From: Clostridia bacterium
GTDB lineage: Bacteria; Bacillota; Clostridia; Christensenellales; Aristaeellaceae
Direction: 5' to 3'
Length of the DNA stretch: 64,000 nt
NCBI GenBank assembly: GCA_017501255.1
Contig: JAFVXE010000017.1
Span: 1 to 64,000 of the forward strand
A program made the position numbers and the translations under genes. Every line of letters begins with the position of its first letter. The stretch's first letter is position 1. The notes below the pieces were generated by a model that was given only the letters and a program-made list of their open reading frames with translations, was not told the DNA's origin and did no database searches. Of this stretch, positions 1-7,330 are shown in pieces.

Positions 1-732
1 GAGTTCCCCGGCGACGACATCCCGATCGTCAAGGGTTCCGCTCTGGTCGCTCTGGAGTATGTCCAGAACGGCGGCACCGATGTTAAGGCTGCCAAGGAAA
101 CCGCTTGCATCATGGAGCTGATGGAGCAGGTTGACGCTTACATCCCCGCCCCCGAGCGTGCTACCGATCTGCCCTTCCTTATGCCCGTGGAAGACGTGTT
201 CTCCATCACTGGCCGCGGCACCGTTGCCACCGGTCGTGTTGAGCGCGGCGTGGTCAAGATGAGCGACACCGTTGAGCTGGTCGGCCTGATGGAGAAGCCC
301 CGTCAGATCGTCGTTACCGGCGTTGAAATGTTCCGCAAGCTGCTGGATCAGGCTGAAGCCGGCGATAACATCGGCGTTCTGCTCCGTGGCGTGCAGCGCA
401 ACGAGATCGAGCGCGGTCAGGTTCTGGCCAAGCCCGGCAGCATCAAGCCCCACACCCACTTCATGGGTCAGGTTTACGTGCTGACCAAGGAAGAAGGCGG
501 CCGTCACACCCCCTTCTTCAACGGCTATCGTCCCCAGTTCTACTTCCGTACCACCGACGTTACCGGCAACATCAAGCTGCCCGAAGGCGTTGAAATGGTT
601 ATGCCTGGCGACAACATCGACATGGAAATCACCCTGATCACCCCCATCGCCATCGAGCAGGGTCTCCGCTTCGCTATCCGTGAAGGCGGCCGTACCGTTG
701 GTTCCGGCGTTGTTGCTTCCGTGATCGAATAA
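1..732 (+). CDS. tuf: Elongation factor Tu, 3' part (5' end outside window)
   Basis: The reading frame is open from the first base and ends in TAA; 243 residues are present. The protein is the GTPase that delivers aminoacyl-tRNA to the ribosome. The visible part covers the end of the G domain and domains II and III, with recognisable EF-Tu blocks such as [20 protein letters not shown] and the C-terminal segment [18 protein letters not shown]-Tu is usually about 395-400 residues, so about 155 N-terminal residues, with the GTP-binding motifs, lie outside the window. Identity is certain; only the true start is missing. Two hairpins follow the stop codon. Confidence 0.98.
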   Translation, partial: EFPGDDIPIVKGSALVALEYVQNGGTDVKAAKETACIMELMEQVDAYIPAPERATDLPFLMPVEDVFSITGRGTVATGRVERGVVKMSDTVELVGLMEKPRQIVVTGVEMFRKLLDQAEAGDNIGVLLRGVQRNEIERGQVLAKPGSIKPHTHFMGQVYVLTKEEGGRHTPFFNGYRPQFYFRTTDVTGNIKLPEGVEMVMPGDNIDMEITLITPIAIEQGLRFAIREGGRTVGSGVVASVIE

Positions 733-751
733 CCAGGGGCTTCGCCCCTGG
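733..751 (+). terminator. Hairpin directly after tuf
   Basis: CCAGGGGC and GCCCCTGG form an eight-base-pair stem with a three-base loop immediately after the tuf stop codon. No T-run follows, so it may protect the 3' end or act as a weak terminator rather than a complete intrinsic terminator. Confidence 0.5.
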
Positions 752-831
752 ACCCATCTTGCGTTCCAGTTGGGTGCTGTACCATACAGTTTCCGCATGG
801 GGCTTGAGTAGGGTGCTGAATAGCAATTCAA

Positions 832-874
832 ATAAGGCTGTAGCTCACAAGGCTGCAGCCTTATCTTTTCTTTC
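832..874 (+). terminator. Probable tuf terminator
   Basis: ATAAGGCTG and CAGCCTTAT form a nine-base-pair stem around a 15-base loop, followed by the pyrimidine-rich tail CTTTTCTTTC. This is the first plausible intrinsic terminator downstream of tuf on the plus strand. Confidence 0.6.
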
Positions 875-886
875 ATCAAGCAGAAA

Positions 887-920
887 CCTGCCGTGGGATG
901 GAGCGTATCCCACGGCGGGT
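887..920. terminator. Bidirectional terminator between tuf and the methyltransferase
   Basis: GCCGTGGGAT and ATCCCACGGC make a perfect ten-base-pair stem with a seven-base loop. AACC and GGTT can extend it with a mismatch. Pyrimidine-rich sequence lies on both outer sides, so it can stop transcription from tuf and from the convergent minus-strand operon. Confidence 0.65.
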
Positions 921-924
921 TTGC

Positions 925-1632
925 TTATTTCTTCTTCACCATCATCCCCACAAAGCAGGTATACGGCTTGATCATTGCCTCATAGAACCTTTGATCGTTC
1001 ATAGCAAAGTCGTGTCCTGTGGCAAACCATTCCTGCCACGGTTGGTCGAAAGCTGCCATTTCCCATGTATGCACTCGCACCATATCCTCATGGGTGCCCA
1101 ATATCGTTTTCCACCATTCGGCGCTTTGGAACATATAGGCTTCATCGGTCAGCCATTCACTGCAAAGCTCGTCACTGCGTCCATCGTATTCGTTCTTCAT
1201 GCCGGGCACAGCAATCAGTGCAATGCCGCCGGGTTTCAGGAAAGGCAGAATTCTCTCGGCAAAGAAACCTTCCTTGCCAGCAAAATAGTGATAGGAATCA
1301 ATACTGATGACGGCATCGAACATATCCTGCTCAAAGGATAGACAATTGGCATCCTCATGCACGGGAATCAATCTATCCTCCATGTGCCATGCTGCAAAGC
1401 GCTCACGGTTCGCTTCCTCGGAAATCCACAAATCGTTGGCATAAACAGTGGCCCCGGTTTCTCTGGCAATGAACAAACTGGTCAGCCCGGTGCCGCAGCC
1501 CAGATCCAGCACCCGGTTTTCTGCCGCAAATGGCAGCGGATATGTCTCCAGCAGCTCATCCAGTAAGCGGATGCTGTTTGGCCCCATCAGGTTTTCGGCG
1601 GTAAAGTATTCTTGATAACGGTCGCTTCTCAT
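925..1632 (-). CDS. Class I SAM-dependent methyltransferase
   Basis: A 235-residue protein with the SAM-binding motif I VLDLGCGTGLTSLFIA near residues 41-56, an acidic motif II around YANDL, and later blocks (FDAVISIDSYHYF, FLKPGGIALIAVPG) typical of small-molecule class I methyltransferases of the UbiE/COG2226 type. The substrate cannot be read from the sequence. I place the start at the Met of MRSDRYQEYF because a GAGAGGAGA ribosome-binding site lies just upstream; an in-frame Met 13 codons earlier overlaps the preceding gene and has no such site. It is the last gene of a three-gene minus-strand operon with a GNAT acetyltransferase and a MutS2-like ATPase, so methylation of a drug or metabolite is possible but unproven. 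Confidence 0.85.
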   Translation of the reverse strand: MRSDRYQEYFTAENLMGPNSIRLLDELLETYPLPFAAENRVLDLGCGTGLTSLFIARETGATVYANDLWISEEANRERFAAWHMEDRLIPVHEDANCLSFEQDMFDAVISIDSYHYFAGKEGFFAERILPFLKPGGIALIAVPGMKNEYDGRSDELCSEWLTDEAYMFQSAEWWKTILGTHEDMVRVHTWEMAAFDQPWQEWFATGHDFAMNDQRFYEAMIKPYTCFVGMMVKKK

Positions 1633-1648
1633 TCGTTCTCCTCTCAAT

Positions 1649-2224
1649 TTATGCGTTTTCATACATATCATAAACGATATAGCCGGTGCAATCTTTCAGC
1701 GAACCGGGGCGGGTTTCCATACACATCATACAGCGGGGCTCATTCATCGGGAAGCCGCTGGTGGCATGGATGCCATAATCAGCGGAGGTTTCAAAGCCCA
1801 GCCGGTTGTAGAAGTGGAAATCGCCTTCCACGGTAATCCCTTTGTAATCCAACTTTTTTACCTGTTCAATGCCAAGCCGCAGCATGGTTTCGCCGATGCC
1901 TTGTCTGTAATGATCCGCATGAACAGCAACCGGAGCCAGCATGATCAGATCGGTTTTGGCAGCCGGGTCATAGCCGCCGTCCTTGGCAGGGGACAGGGGA
2001 AAGTCCGAAAACATAAAGTGACCGACGATTTTTCCCTCCAGCAGTGCAACAAAGGACATTTCAGGGCGGTAGTAGCGTCCGTTACGGATTTCATAAATCA
2101 GAGCCACAACATCCTCTCCATCGGAATAATCGGTGTGCTCGGTAAAACTTCTGCGCACCAGCTGATCAATCTCGGCAAAGTCTTTTTCGGTTTCGGGGCG
2201 AATGGTAATATCGTTGCGAATCAT
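1649..2224 (-). CDS. GNAT-family N-acetyltransferase
   Basis: A 191-residue protein with GNAT motif A: the strand LIMLAPVAVHADHYRQGIGETML, whose RQGIGE acetyl-CoA pyrophosphate loop lies at residues 107-112. The motif B region contains FYNRLGFETS. The fold resembles YhbS/COG3153-type acetyltransferases. The acceptor is unknown; small amines, drugs or protein N-termini are all possible for this family. Its AGGAGG site lies within the end of the upstream MutS2-like gene, and the stop of that gene is two bases before this start, so the two are translationally linked. The next gene is the methyltransferase, 16 bases downstream. Confidence 0.88.
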   Translation of the reverse strand: MIRNDITIRPETEKDFAEIDQLVRRSFTEHTDYSDGEDVVALIYEIRNGRYYRPEMSFVALLEGKIVGHFMFSDFPLSPAKDGGYDPAAKTDLIMLAPVAVHADHYRQGIGETMLRLGIEQVKKLDYKGITVEGDFHFYNRLGFETSADYGIHATSGFPMNEPRCMMCMETRPGSLKDCTGYIVYDMYENA

Positions 2225-2226
2225 GG

Positions 2227-4158
2227 TTAATCCTCCTTCAAAGTTCCTTCTTTGTGAATAATCACAGCGTTTTCATCGTGCTTACGATCCAGCTGATGGG
2301 CCGCTTTCCGGTTGGATACCGTATCAAAGATAATGGAAAAATCGTAGTCGTCAGGATACAGTTGATTGGCGGGAATGTGCAGTTTCACTCGCTTGTGATT
2401 GATGGTGAGCTTTTCACCCTTCACCTGCACGATCATTTCGCCCTTGTCATCTGCCGGGCGATAAACAATGCCATTGTCGCCTTCCGGCAGCAATAGGACG
2501 GCATCCCCCATGGAGAAACGGTTCTTCACCTCATCGGTACTCTGCAGCTTCTGCCGCTCCAAAGTGCTGCCGGGGCGTGGAATGACTGGTTTCAACGCTT
2601 CCGGTGATTGGGTTTCGCCCTGACGGACAACAATCTGCTCCGCACGTTTCAGCAGGCCATCCGGCATTCCCAGACGCTGTGCGATATACAGGGCGCAGCT
2701 ATCGCCGGTTTTGCCCATTTCCAGCCGGTACAGCGGTCGCAGGGTTTCCCGGTCAAAAGCCATTCGGGCTGCGATGACTTTTGGGGTGTGGGCTGCATAT
2801 TCCTTCACCTGTGGGTCATGGGTGGTGACCATATACCGGCAGCCTCTGAGCCATAGCTCCTGCAATACGCTCAACGCAATGCCCATACCTTCTGCCGGGT
2901 CGGTGCCGCTGCCCAATTCATCCAGCAATACCAGACTATCCCGGCTGGCGCTTTGCAAAATGGAAATCACATTGGTGATATGCCCGGAGAAGGTGGACAG
3001 ATTCTGGGAGATGCTCTGACTGTCGCCGATGTCGCACAGGATGCGGTCATGGAGCGGCAGGATGGTTCCCTCGCCGCAGGGAATATGCAGACCGCTCTGC
3101 GCCATGGCGCAAAACAGGCCCACCGTTTTGATCACCAAAGTTTTGCCGCCGGTGTTGGGGCCGGTAATCAGCACACCATCATTGTCCTCATCCATAAAGA
3201 TGTTCAGCGGCACACACTGGTCAGCCGGCAGCAGCGGGTGTCTGCCCTGGCGGATGCGCAGCAACCGGCCTGTGTCCAAAATCGCTTCTGTGGCCTGTAA
3301 AGCAGCGCTGTACTTGGCCTTGGCGAAGATCACATCCAGCTGCATCATCAGGCGGGTATTGTTTCGGATGGCCTTGGCAGCATCCGCCACTTCTCCGCTG
3401 AGCACATACAGCAGGCGGCGAACCTCCGCATCTTCCTCAATGGAAAGGGAAGTCAGCTGTTCCTGAAGGGAACGGATGGCGGTGGGTTCCATGAACAGAG
3501 TGCCGCCTTTGGAGGAAGTCTCGATAACGGTACCGCCGAACTCATTTTTGTAACGGCGGAGAACCGGCAGCACATAATGATCGCCCCGGATGGAGATGTA
3601 GTTGTCTGCCAGATAGGCCTTTTTGCTTTTCAGAATATGGTTGAGCTTTTCTTTGATCTGGTCGCGCAGAATCATCAACTGCCTGCGGATTCCCCGCAGG
3701 GTGGGGCTTGCATCGTCGTAGACGGATTCTTCGCTGACGGTACTTTCGATGCGTCTGCGCAAGTCGCTCAAATCCTCAAAGGCACGGCCGTAAACGGCTA
3801 CCTGAGTGCATTGGGGTGAGGCAGCTTCCCCTCGCTTCAAATAGTCCGATGTACGTTTGCAGGCAGCAATGAACCGTACCACTTCGCACAGTTGCCCCGG
3901 GAGCAGCATACCGCCGCTTTCTGCCTGATGCAGATAATCGCTGACGCTGTCCATGGGGGAAAGGGGCGGGGTACCGCAGCTGTCCAGCAGAGCACGGGCA
4001 GAGGTTGTCTCCTGCATTTTCAGCCTGCATACGGTTTCTTTCAGAAAAGGGCGCAGTTGTCCCAGTTCATCCTTGGCTTGCTGGCTGATAGCGTACTCCT
4101 GTAATTGTTCAAGAATGGTATCGAAATGTAGCGCCTTCAAGTGGGCGAATGTTTCCAT
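2227..4158 (-). CDS. MutS2-like ATPase lacking the Smr nuclease domain
   Basis: A 643-residue MutS2-family protein. It has the helical core/clamp region (residues about 1-300), Walker A GPNTGGKT near residue 333, the MutS signature around STFSGHITNVISIL, Walker B LVLLDELGSGTDPAEG near 405-420, and the switch histidine segment YMVTTHDPQVKEYA. After the ATPase a small beta domain of KOW type follows (MGDAVLLLPEGDNGIVY), then a short unrecognised tail. The C-terminal Smr domain of classical MutS2 (about 780 residues) is absent. MutS2 acts on collided ribosomes in Bacillus subtilis and on recombination intermediates elsewhere; the role of this shorter paralogue is unknown. The start (METFAHLKAL) is set by AGGAGAC eight bases upstream. 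An in-frame Met 41 codons earlier lies inside the leader and is not credible. First gene of the operon. Confidence 0.88.
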   Translation of the reverse strand: METFAHLKALHFDTILEQLQEYAISQQAKDELGQLRPFLKETVCRLKMQETTSARALLDSCGTPPLSPMDSVSDYLHQAESGGMLLPGQLCEVVRFIAACKRTSDYLKRGEAASPQCTQVAVYGRAFEDLSDLRRRIESTVSEESVYDDASPTLRGIRRQLMILRDQIKEKLNHILKSKKAYLADNYISIRGDHYVLPVLRRYKNEFGGTVIETSSKGGTLFMEPTAIRSLQEQLTSLSIEEDAEVRRLLYVLSGEVADAAKAIRNNTRLMMQLDVIFAKAKYSAALQATEAILDTGRLLRIRQGRHPLLPADQCVPLNIFMDEDNDGVLITGPNTGGKTLVIKTVGLFCAMAQSGLHIPCGEGTILPLHDRILCDIGDSQSISQNLSTFSGHITNVISILQSASRDSLVLLDELGSGTDPAEGMGIALSVLQELWLRGCRYMVTTHDPQVKEYAAHTPKVIAARMAFDRETLRPLYRLEMGKTGDSCALYIAQRLGMPDGLLKRAEQIVVRQGETQSPEALKPVIPRPGSTLERQKLQSTDEVKNRFSMGDAVLLLPEGDNGIVYRPADDKGEMIVQVKGEKLTINHKRVKLHIPANQLYPDDYDFSIIFDTVSNRKAAHQLDRKHDENAVIIHKEGTLKED

Positions 4159-4371
4159 GATGGATCGTCTCCTGTTGTTTGGTAGCATGACCGGAGACGG
4201 AACGCTTGTCAAAACAGATGCAGCTAAAGAAAGGCACACAAAAAGCGCTGCCGCAGTTGTTAAGACCGATGGGTACAGCAAACAGAGTGGTCATGCGGCC
4301 ACTTTCTGGTTCTGACGCACACAGCGTTCCTTAACGAACCGACATCCAGCACCTCCGAAAATTGATGATTT
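4159..4371 (-). promoter_or_regulatory. Structured leader of the MutS2-like operon; candidate translational attenuator
   Basis: About 200 transcribed bases separate the promoter from the MutS2-like start. Seen in sequence: a four-codon ORF with a strong ribosome-binding site near the 5' end. GGAACGCT (4330-4323), just after its stop, is fully complementary to AGCGTTCC (4206-4199). CGTCTCC (4199-4193) is fully complementary to GGAGACG (4172-4166), which contains the ribosome-binding site of the MutS2-like gene. GGTTC (4340-4336), inside the short ORF, can pair with GAACC (4312-4308) or partly with the adjacent GGAAC. These competing helices resemble leaders in which a stalled ribosome exposes the downstream start. 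Function is inferred, not shown. Confidence 0.6.
4331..4345 (-). CDS. Four-codon upstream ORF (Met-Ser-Val-Arg)
   Basis: ATG TCG GTT CGT TAA is preceded by GGAGGTG with a six-base spacing from GGAGG, one of the best ribosome-binding sites in the window. It lies about 20 bases after the expected transcription start, and its last codons overlap one arm of a leader helix. Short ORFs of this kind often act as ribosome-stalling sensors. The arginine before the stop resembles basic residues in macrolide-arrest peptides, but equivalence is only a suggestion. Confidence 0.55.
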   Translation of the reverse strand: MSVR

Positions 4372-4400
4372 ATCTTAGCACAGGGAGTAGGGGTTGTCAA
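4372..4400 (-). promoter_or_regulatory. Sigma-A type promoter of the MutS2-like operon
   Basis: On the minus strand a consensus -35 TTGACA is followed after exactly 17 bases by TAAGAT as -10. Transcription should begin about 20 bases upstream of the short leader ORF. Confidence 0.75.
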
Positions 4401-4408
4401 CCTTTATT

Positions 4409-4442
4409 CCAAAACAAAATGCGGACAGCCAGAGCTGTCCGC
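4409..4442 (-). terminator. Terminator of the alcohol dehydrogenase gene
   Basis: GCGGACAGC and GCTGTCCGC form a nine-base-pair stem with a four-base loop. On the minus strand it is followed by ATTTTGTTTTGG. It lies 39 bases after the dehydrogenase stop and just upstream of the MutS2-like promoter, so it separates the two transcription units. Confidence 0.75.
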
Positions 4443-4481
4443 CAAATTCGATACCTGAAAGTGCCAGTGCGCTGCCCTTCA

Positions 4482-5654
4482 TCACAGCGCCAGCCGGTAA
4501 ATATCTTCCGCCATCTCCGCAGTCAGCGGAACAAATCCGCCCAGCTTTCCGCCCACCAAAGCCACGGCACGGGCTGCCATTTCAGGAATGCGGCTGTCGT
4601 CAATGCCCATACCGGTCAGGGTAGTGGCCAGTCCCAGCGACTGATAGAAGCCTTCCAACCGCCGGATACCCTCAGCCGCAATCTCTTCTTCACTGCCGAA
4701 ATCCTGCGGTACTGCCAGCACCCGCTGGGCAAACTGTGCCAATTTCGTTGCGCCGCCACGGGGCAGCACGAACTTCATCCATGCCGGGAAAACCACTGCC
4801 AGACCTGCACCATGGGCCACATCGTACAGGGCGCTCAATTCATGCTCCAGTTTGTGGCTGGCCCAGTCGCCTACACGACCAGTTTCCAGCAGGGTATTGT
4901 GGGCCAGCGCACCTGCCCAGGTAATCTCAGCCCGGGCATCGTAATCATCGGGCTTTTCCATCACGATGGGGGCATTGTTGATCACCGTTACCAAAGCGCC
5001 TTCAATGAGGCGATCCGTCAGTTCCACGTGCTCTTCCATGGTGAAATACCGTTCCATCATGTGGGCCATGATGTCCACAATGCCGCAGGCCGTCTGGAAA
5101 GGGGGTAGGGTATAGGTGTATTCAGGGTTCAGGATGGAGAAGGTAGGGAAGTTGGTGTAGGCATTGCGTCCCCGCTTGCACCAGTCCTCCTCCCGGGTGA
5201 TAACGCTGGAACGGCTCATTTCGCTGCCAGCAGCTGGAATGGTCAGCACTACGCCCAAAGGCAGTGCGGTATTGTTGCTGCCCTTTCCCTCGTAAAGATC
5301 CCATACATCACCATCATAGCAAGCGCCGTTGACAATGGCCTTTGCCGTATCAATGGCGCTGCCGCCGCCAACCGCCAATACCAGCTGAATCTGGTGCTCC
5401 CGGCACAGCTGGATGCCCTGACGCACCAGGGAAAGGCGGGGATTGGGCTGTACACCGGAAAGCTCCCACACCTGCGCCTGAGCCGCTTGCAGCTTCTCCG
5501 TTACAGCATCATATACGCCGGTGCGCTTGATGCTGCCGCCGCCGTAAACCATCAGGATGCGCTGGCCATAGCGCTTGACTTCCGCAGGCAGCTGGTCAAG
5601 CGCATTGCGGCCGAAATGAATGCGGGTCGGGTTCTGAAAGGTGAAATCCTTCAT
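4482..5654 (-). CDS. Iron/zinc-dependent alcohol (butanol) dehydrogenase, YqhD/BdhA type
   Basis: A 390-residue type III metal-dependent alcohol dehydrogenase. The Rossmann-like half carries YGGGS and VGGGSAIDTAK (residues 95-105) for NAD(P)H. The metal ligands fit Asp194, His198, His267 and His281, which match the numbering of E. coli YqhD in segments GIVDIMAH, WASHKLEHELSALYD and AHGAG. The family reduces C3-C4 and other aldehydes to alcohols in the cytosol, usually with NADPH, either in fermentation or aldehyde detoxification. The start MKDFTF is chosen from AAAGGAGCG upstream; a longer in-frame reading would run into the divergent gene. It has its own promoter and terminator. Confidence 0.92.
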   Translation of the reverse strand: MKDFTFQNPTRIHFGRNALDQLPAEVKRYGQRILMVYGGGSIKRTGVYDAVTEKLQAAQAQVWELSGVQPNPRLSLVRQGIQLCREHQIQLVLAVGGGSAIDTAKAIVNGACYDGDVWDLYEGKGSNNTALPLGVVLTIPAAGSEMSRSSVITREEDWCKRGRNAYTNFPTFSILNPEYTYTLPPFQTACGIVDIMAHMMERYFTMEEHVELTDRLIEGALVTVINNAPIVMEKPDDYDARAEITWAGALAHNTLLETGRVGDWASHKLEHELSALYDVAHGAGLAVVFPAWMKFVLPRGGATKLAQFAQRVLAVPQDFGSEEEIAAEGIRRLEGFYQSLGLATTLTGMGIDDSRIPEMAARAVALVGGKLGGFVPLTAEMAEDIYRLAL

Positions 5655-5687
5655 GATTCGTACGCTCCTTTTGAATGATTTGTTTGT

Positions 5688-5717
5688 ATTGTAGCACGGA
5701 TTTGTTCCAGATGTAAA
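5688..5717 (-). promoter_or_regulatory. Promoter of the alcohol dehydrogenase gene
   Basis: On the minus strand TTTACA and TACAAT are separated by 18 bases, about 35 bases upstream of the start codon. It is divergent from the dacF-type promoter. Confidence 0.6.
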
Positions 5718-5732
5718 CCTCACCTGTTTTCC

Positions 5733-5761
5733 TTGTAAACCCCTTTGTTGAGTGGTATAAT
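5733..5761 (+). promoter_or_regulatory. Promoter of the D-Ala-D-Ala carboxypeptidase gene
   Basis: TTGTAA and a perfect TATAAT are separated by 17 bases, about 40 bases before the start codon and its GGAGCGGAAGG ribosome-binding site. Confidence 0.72.
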
Positions 5762-5802
5762 AAGCTGTTAAGATTTGACCATTTGGGAAAGGAGCGGAAG
5801 GA

Positions 5803-7305
5803 ATGAATCGCAAGCCAGGCCTTTCTGTTCGTTTGCTGTGTGCGCTGCTGGCGTTTTTGTGTTGCAGCATTGCCGTTTTGCCAGTTATCGCCCCATCCGC
5901 TGCGCTGGCGGAGGAAGTGGAGTATGTCGCTCCTCGTTTGCCCAGCGGTGTTGATCCTTATGATCCCGAAAAACCGGAAGAACTCAGCCCGGATCAGTTG
6001 TACGCTAAATCTGCCATCCTCATCGAAGCCACCACCGGCGAGGTGATCATGGAGAAGAATGCGGATCAGATTATGTATCCCGCCTCAACCACCAAGATCC
6101 TTACCGTGCTGCTGGGCATCATGATGGGCGATATGAACCAGACCGTCACCATGACAGAAACGGCCATGGTATACGAAGAAGGCGTTTCCGAGATTGATCT
6201 GGACGTGGGCGAGACCATCAATTTCGCCGATTTGCTCTATGCCACCATGGTCCGAAGCGGTAATGAAGGCGCCAACCTGATCGCCGAAACCATTGCAGGC
6301 GACCAGTACAGTTTCGCCGAGCTGATGAACAATGCCGCCGCCATGTATGGCTGTACCAATACCCACTTTACCAATGCCAACGGTCTGCATGATGACAATC
6401 ATTACACCACCGCCCGGGATATGGCGAAAATCGCCCGGGCAGCCATGGAAAATGATATGTTCCAGCAGATTGCCGCCACCTACACCTACACATTGCCCCG
6501 TTCCAACCTGCGCCGTTCCCGGCTGTTGACGGGTGCATCCTCCAACTGGCTCAACAAGAACCAGGAAACCACGGAGGATTACACCTCCACCTATTACCCC
6601 TATGCCACGGGTATCAAAACCGGTTATCATGCCCGCGCCGGCTATTGCTACGTAGGCGCAGCGGAGCGGGATGGGGTTAAGCTGATTTCCGTTGTTTTCT
6701 ATACCTCCAACAGCGGCCGCTGGTCGGATAGTCGGAAGCTGATGGAATATGGTTTTTCCCAGTTTGTCAGCATGACGCCGGAGGAACTGTACAACGAAAA
6801 CCCAGTCATTGTGGATACCTCTGGTTTTTCCCTGCAGGATGAGAATCTGGGCCGCCTGACGCTGAATGTGCAGCCCAGGGCAGACCAGCGTGCAGTGAAC
6901 ATCGTTGCCACCAAGGCGGAAATGGAAGCCAAGGCACGCAATCTGCGCCAGACGGTGCTCATTGAATATTCCCGTGACTTTGCAGCGCCCATCACACAAG
7001 GCGAGATAATGGGTACCATGACTTATTATCCGGATGATGGCGGCAGCGCTGTGGTTTACGATCTGGTGGCCAGCCGTTCCATCATGCGGCGTGAGAATGC
7101 TCCGCTGACGCTGGAGGAGATTGAGAATCTGGTGTTCTCGGATCCCAATCCCTTCCCGCCGCTGACGCTGGATATCCTGCTGCTGTTCCTGTCGCCGCTG
7201 ATCGTACTCATTCTCATCATTCTGCTTCTGCGCCGTATTTTCAAACGTGGACGCAAATACAGCCGCGGCAGGCTGCCCAAAGCCCAGAACCGTCATTATC
7301 GTTGA
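5803..7305 (+). CDS. D-alanyl-D-alanine carboxypeptidase (DacF/PBP5 family)
   Basis: A 500-residue serine peptidase that trims the terminal D-Ala of peptidoglycan stem peptides outside the membrane. Residues 1-36 form a signal peptide ending in SAALA-EE. The penicillin-binding motifs are complete: STTK at 95-98 (nucleophile Ser95), SGN at 152-154 and KTG at 272-274. A PBP5-type C-terminal beta domain follows. The very end has a hydrophobic helix (residues about 454-477) and a basic tail, so the enzyme is anchored at its C-terminus by a real membrane span rather than the amphipathic helix of E. coli PBP5. The start has a clear GGAGCGGAAGG site. priA follows 25 bases downstream, so the two may be co-transcribed. 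Confidence 0.94.
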   Translation: MNRKPGLSVRLLCALLAFLCCSIAVLPVIAPSAALAEEVEYVAPRLPSGVDPYDPEKPEELSPDQLYAKSAILIEATTGEVIMEKNADQIMYPASTTKILTVLLGIMMGDMNQTVTMTETAMVYEEGVSEIDLDVGETINFADLLYATMVRSGNEGANLIAETIAGDQYSFAELMNNAAAMYGCTNTHFTNANGLHDDNHYTTARDMAKIARAAMENDMFQQIAATYTYTLPRSNLRRSRLLTGASSNWLNKNQETTEDYTSTYYPYATGIKTGYHARAGYCYVGAAERDGVKLISVVFYTSNSGRWSDSRKLMEYGFSQFVSMTPEELYNENPVIVDTSGFSLQDENLGRLTLNVQPRADQRAVNIVATKAEMEAKARNLRQTVLIEYSRDFAAPITQGEIMGTMTYYPDDGGSAVVYDLVASRSIMRRENAPLTLEEIENLVFSDPNPFPPLTLDILLLFLSPLIVLILIILLLRRIFKRGRKYSRGRLPKAQNRHYR

Positions 7306-7330
7306 TTGACCGCCGAAAGGAGGAGGAGCC

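Noticed and set aside
4159..4281. N-terminal extension of the MutS2-like protein by 41 residues
   Set aside because: It reads through the leader and its hairpins, has no ribosome-binding site, and the MutS2 homology starts at the downstream Met after AGGAGAC.
4109..4294. 61-codon minus-strand frame in the leader overlapping the MutS2-like start
   Set aside because: No good ribosome-binding site and no similarity. It could be translated in principle, but the short four-codon ORF is far better supported.
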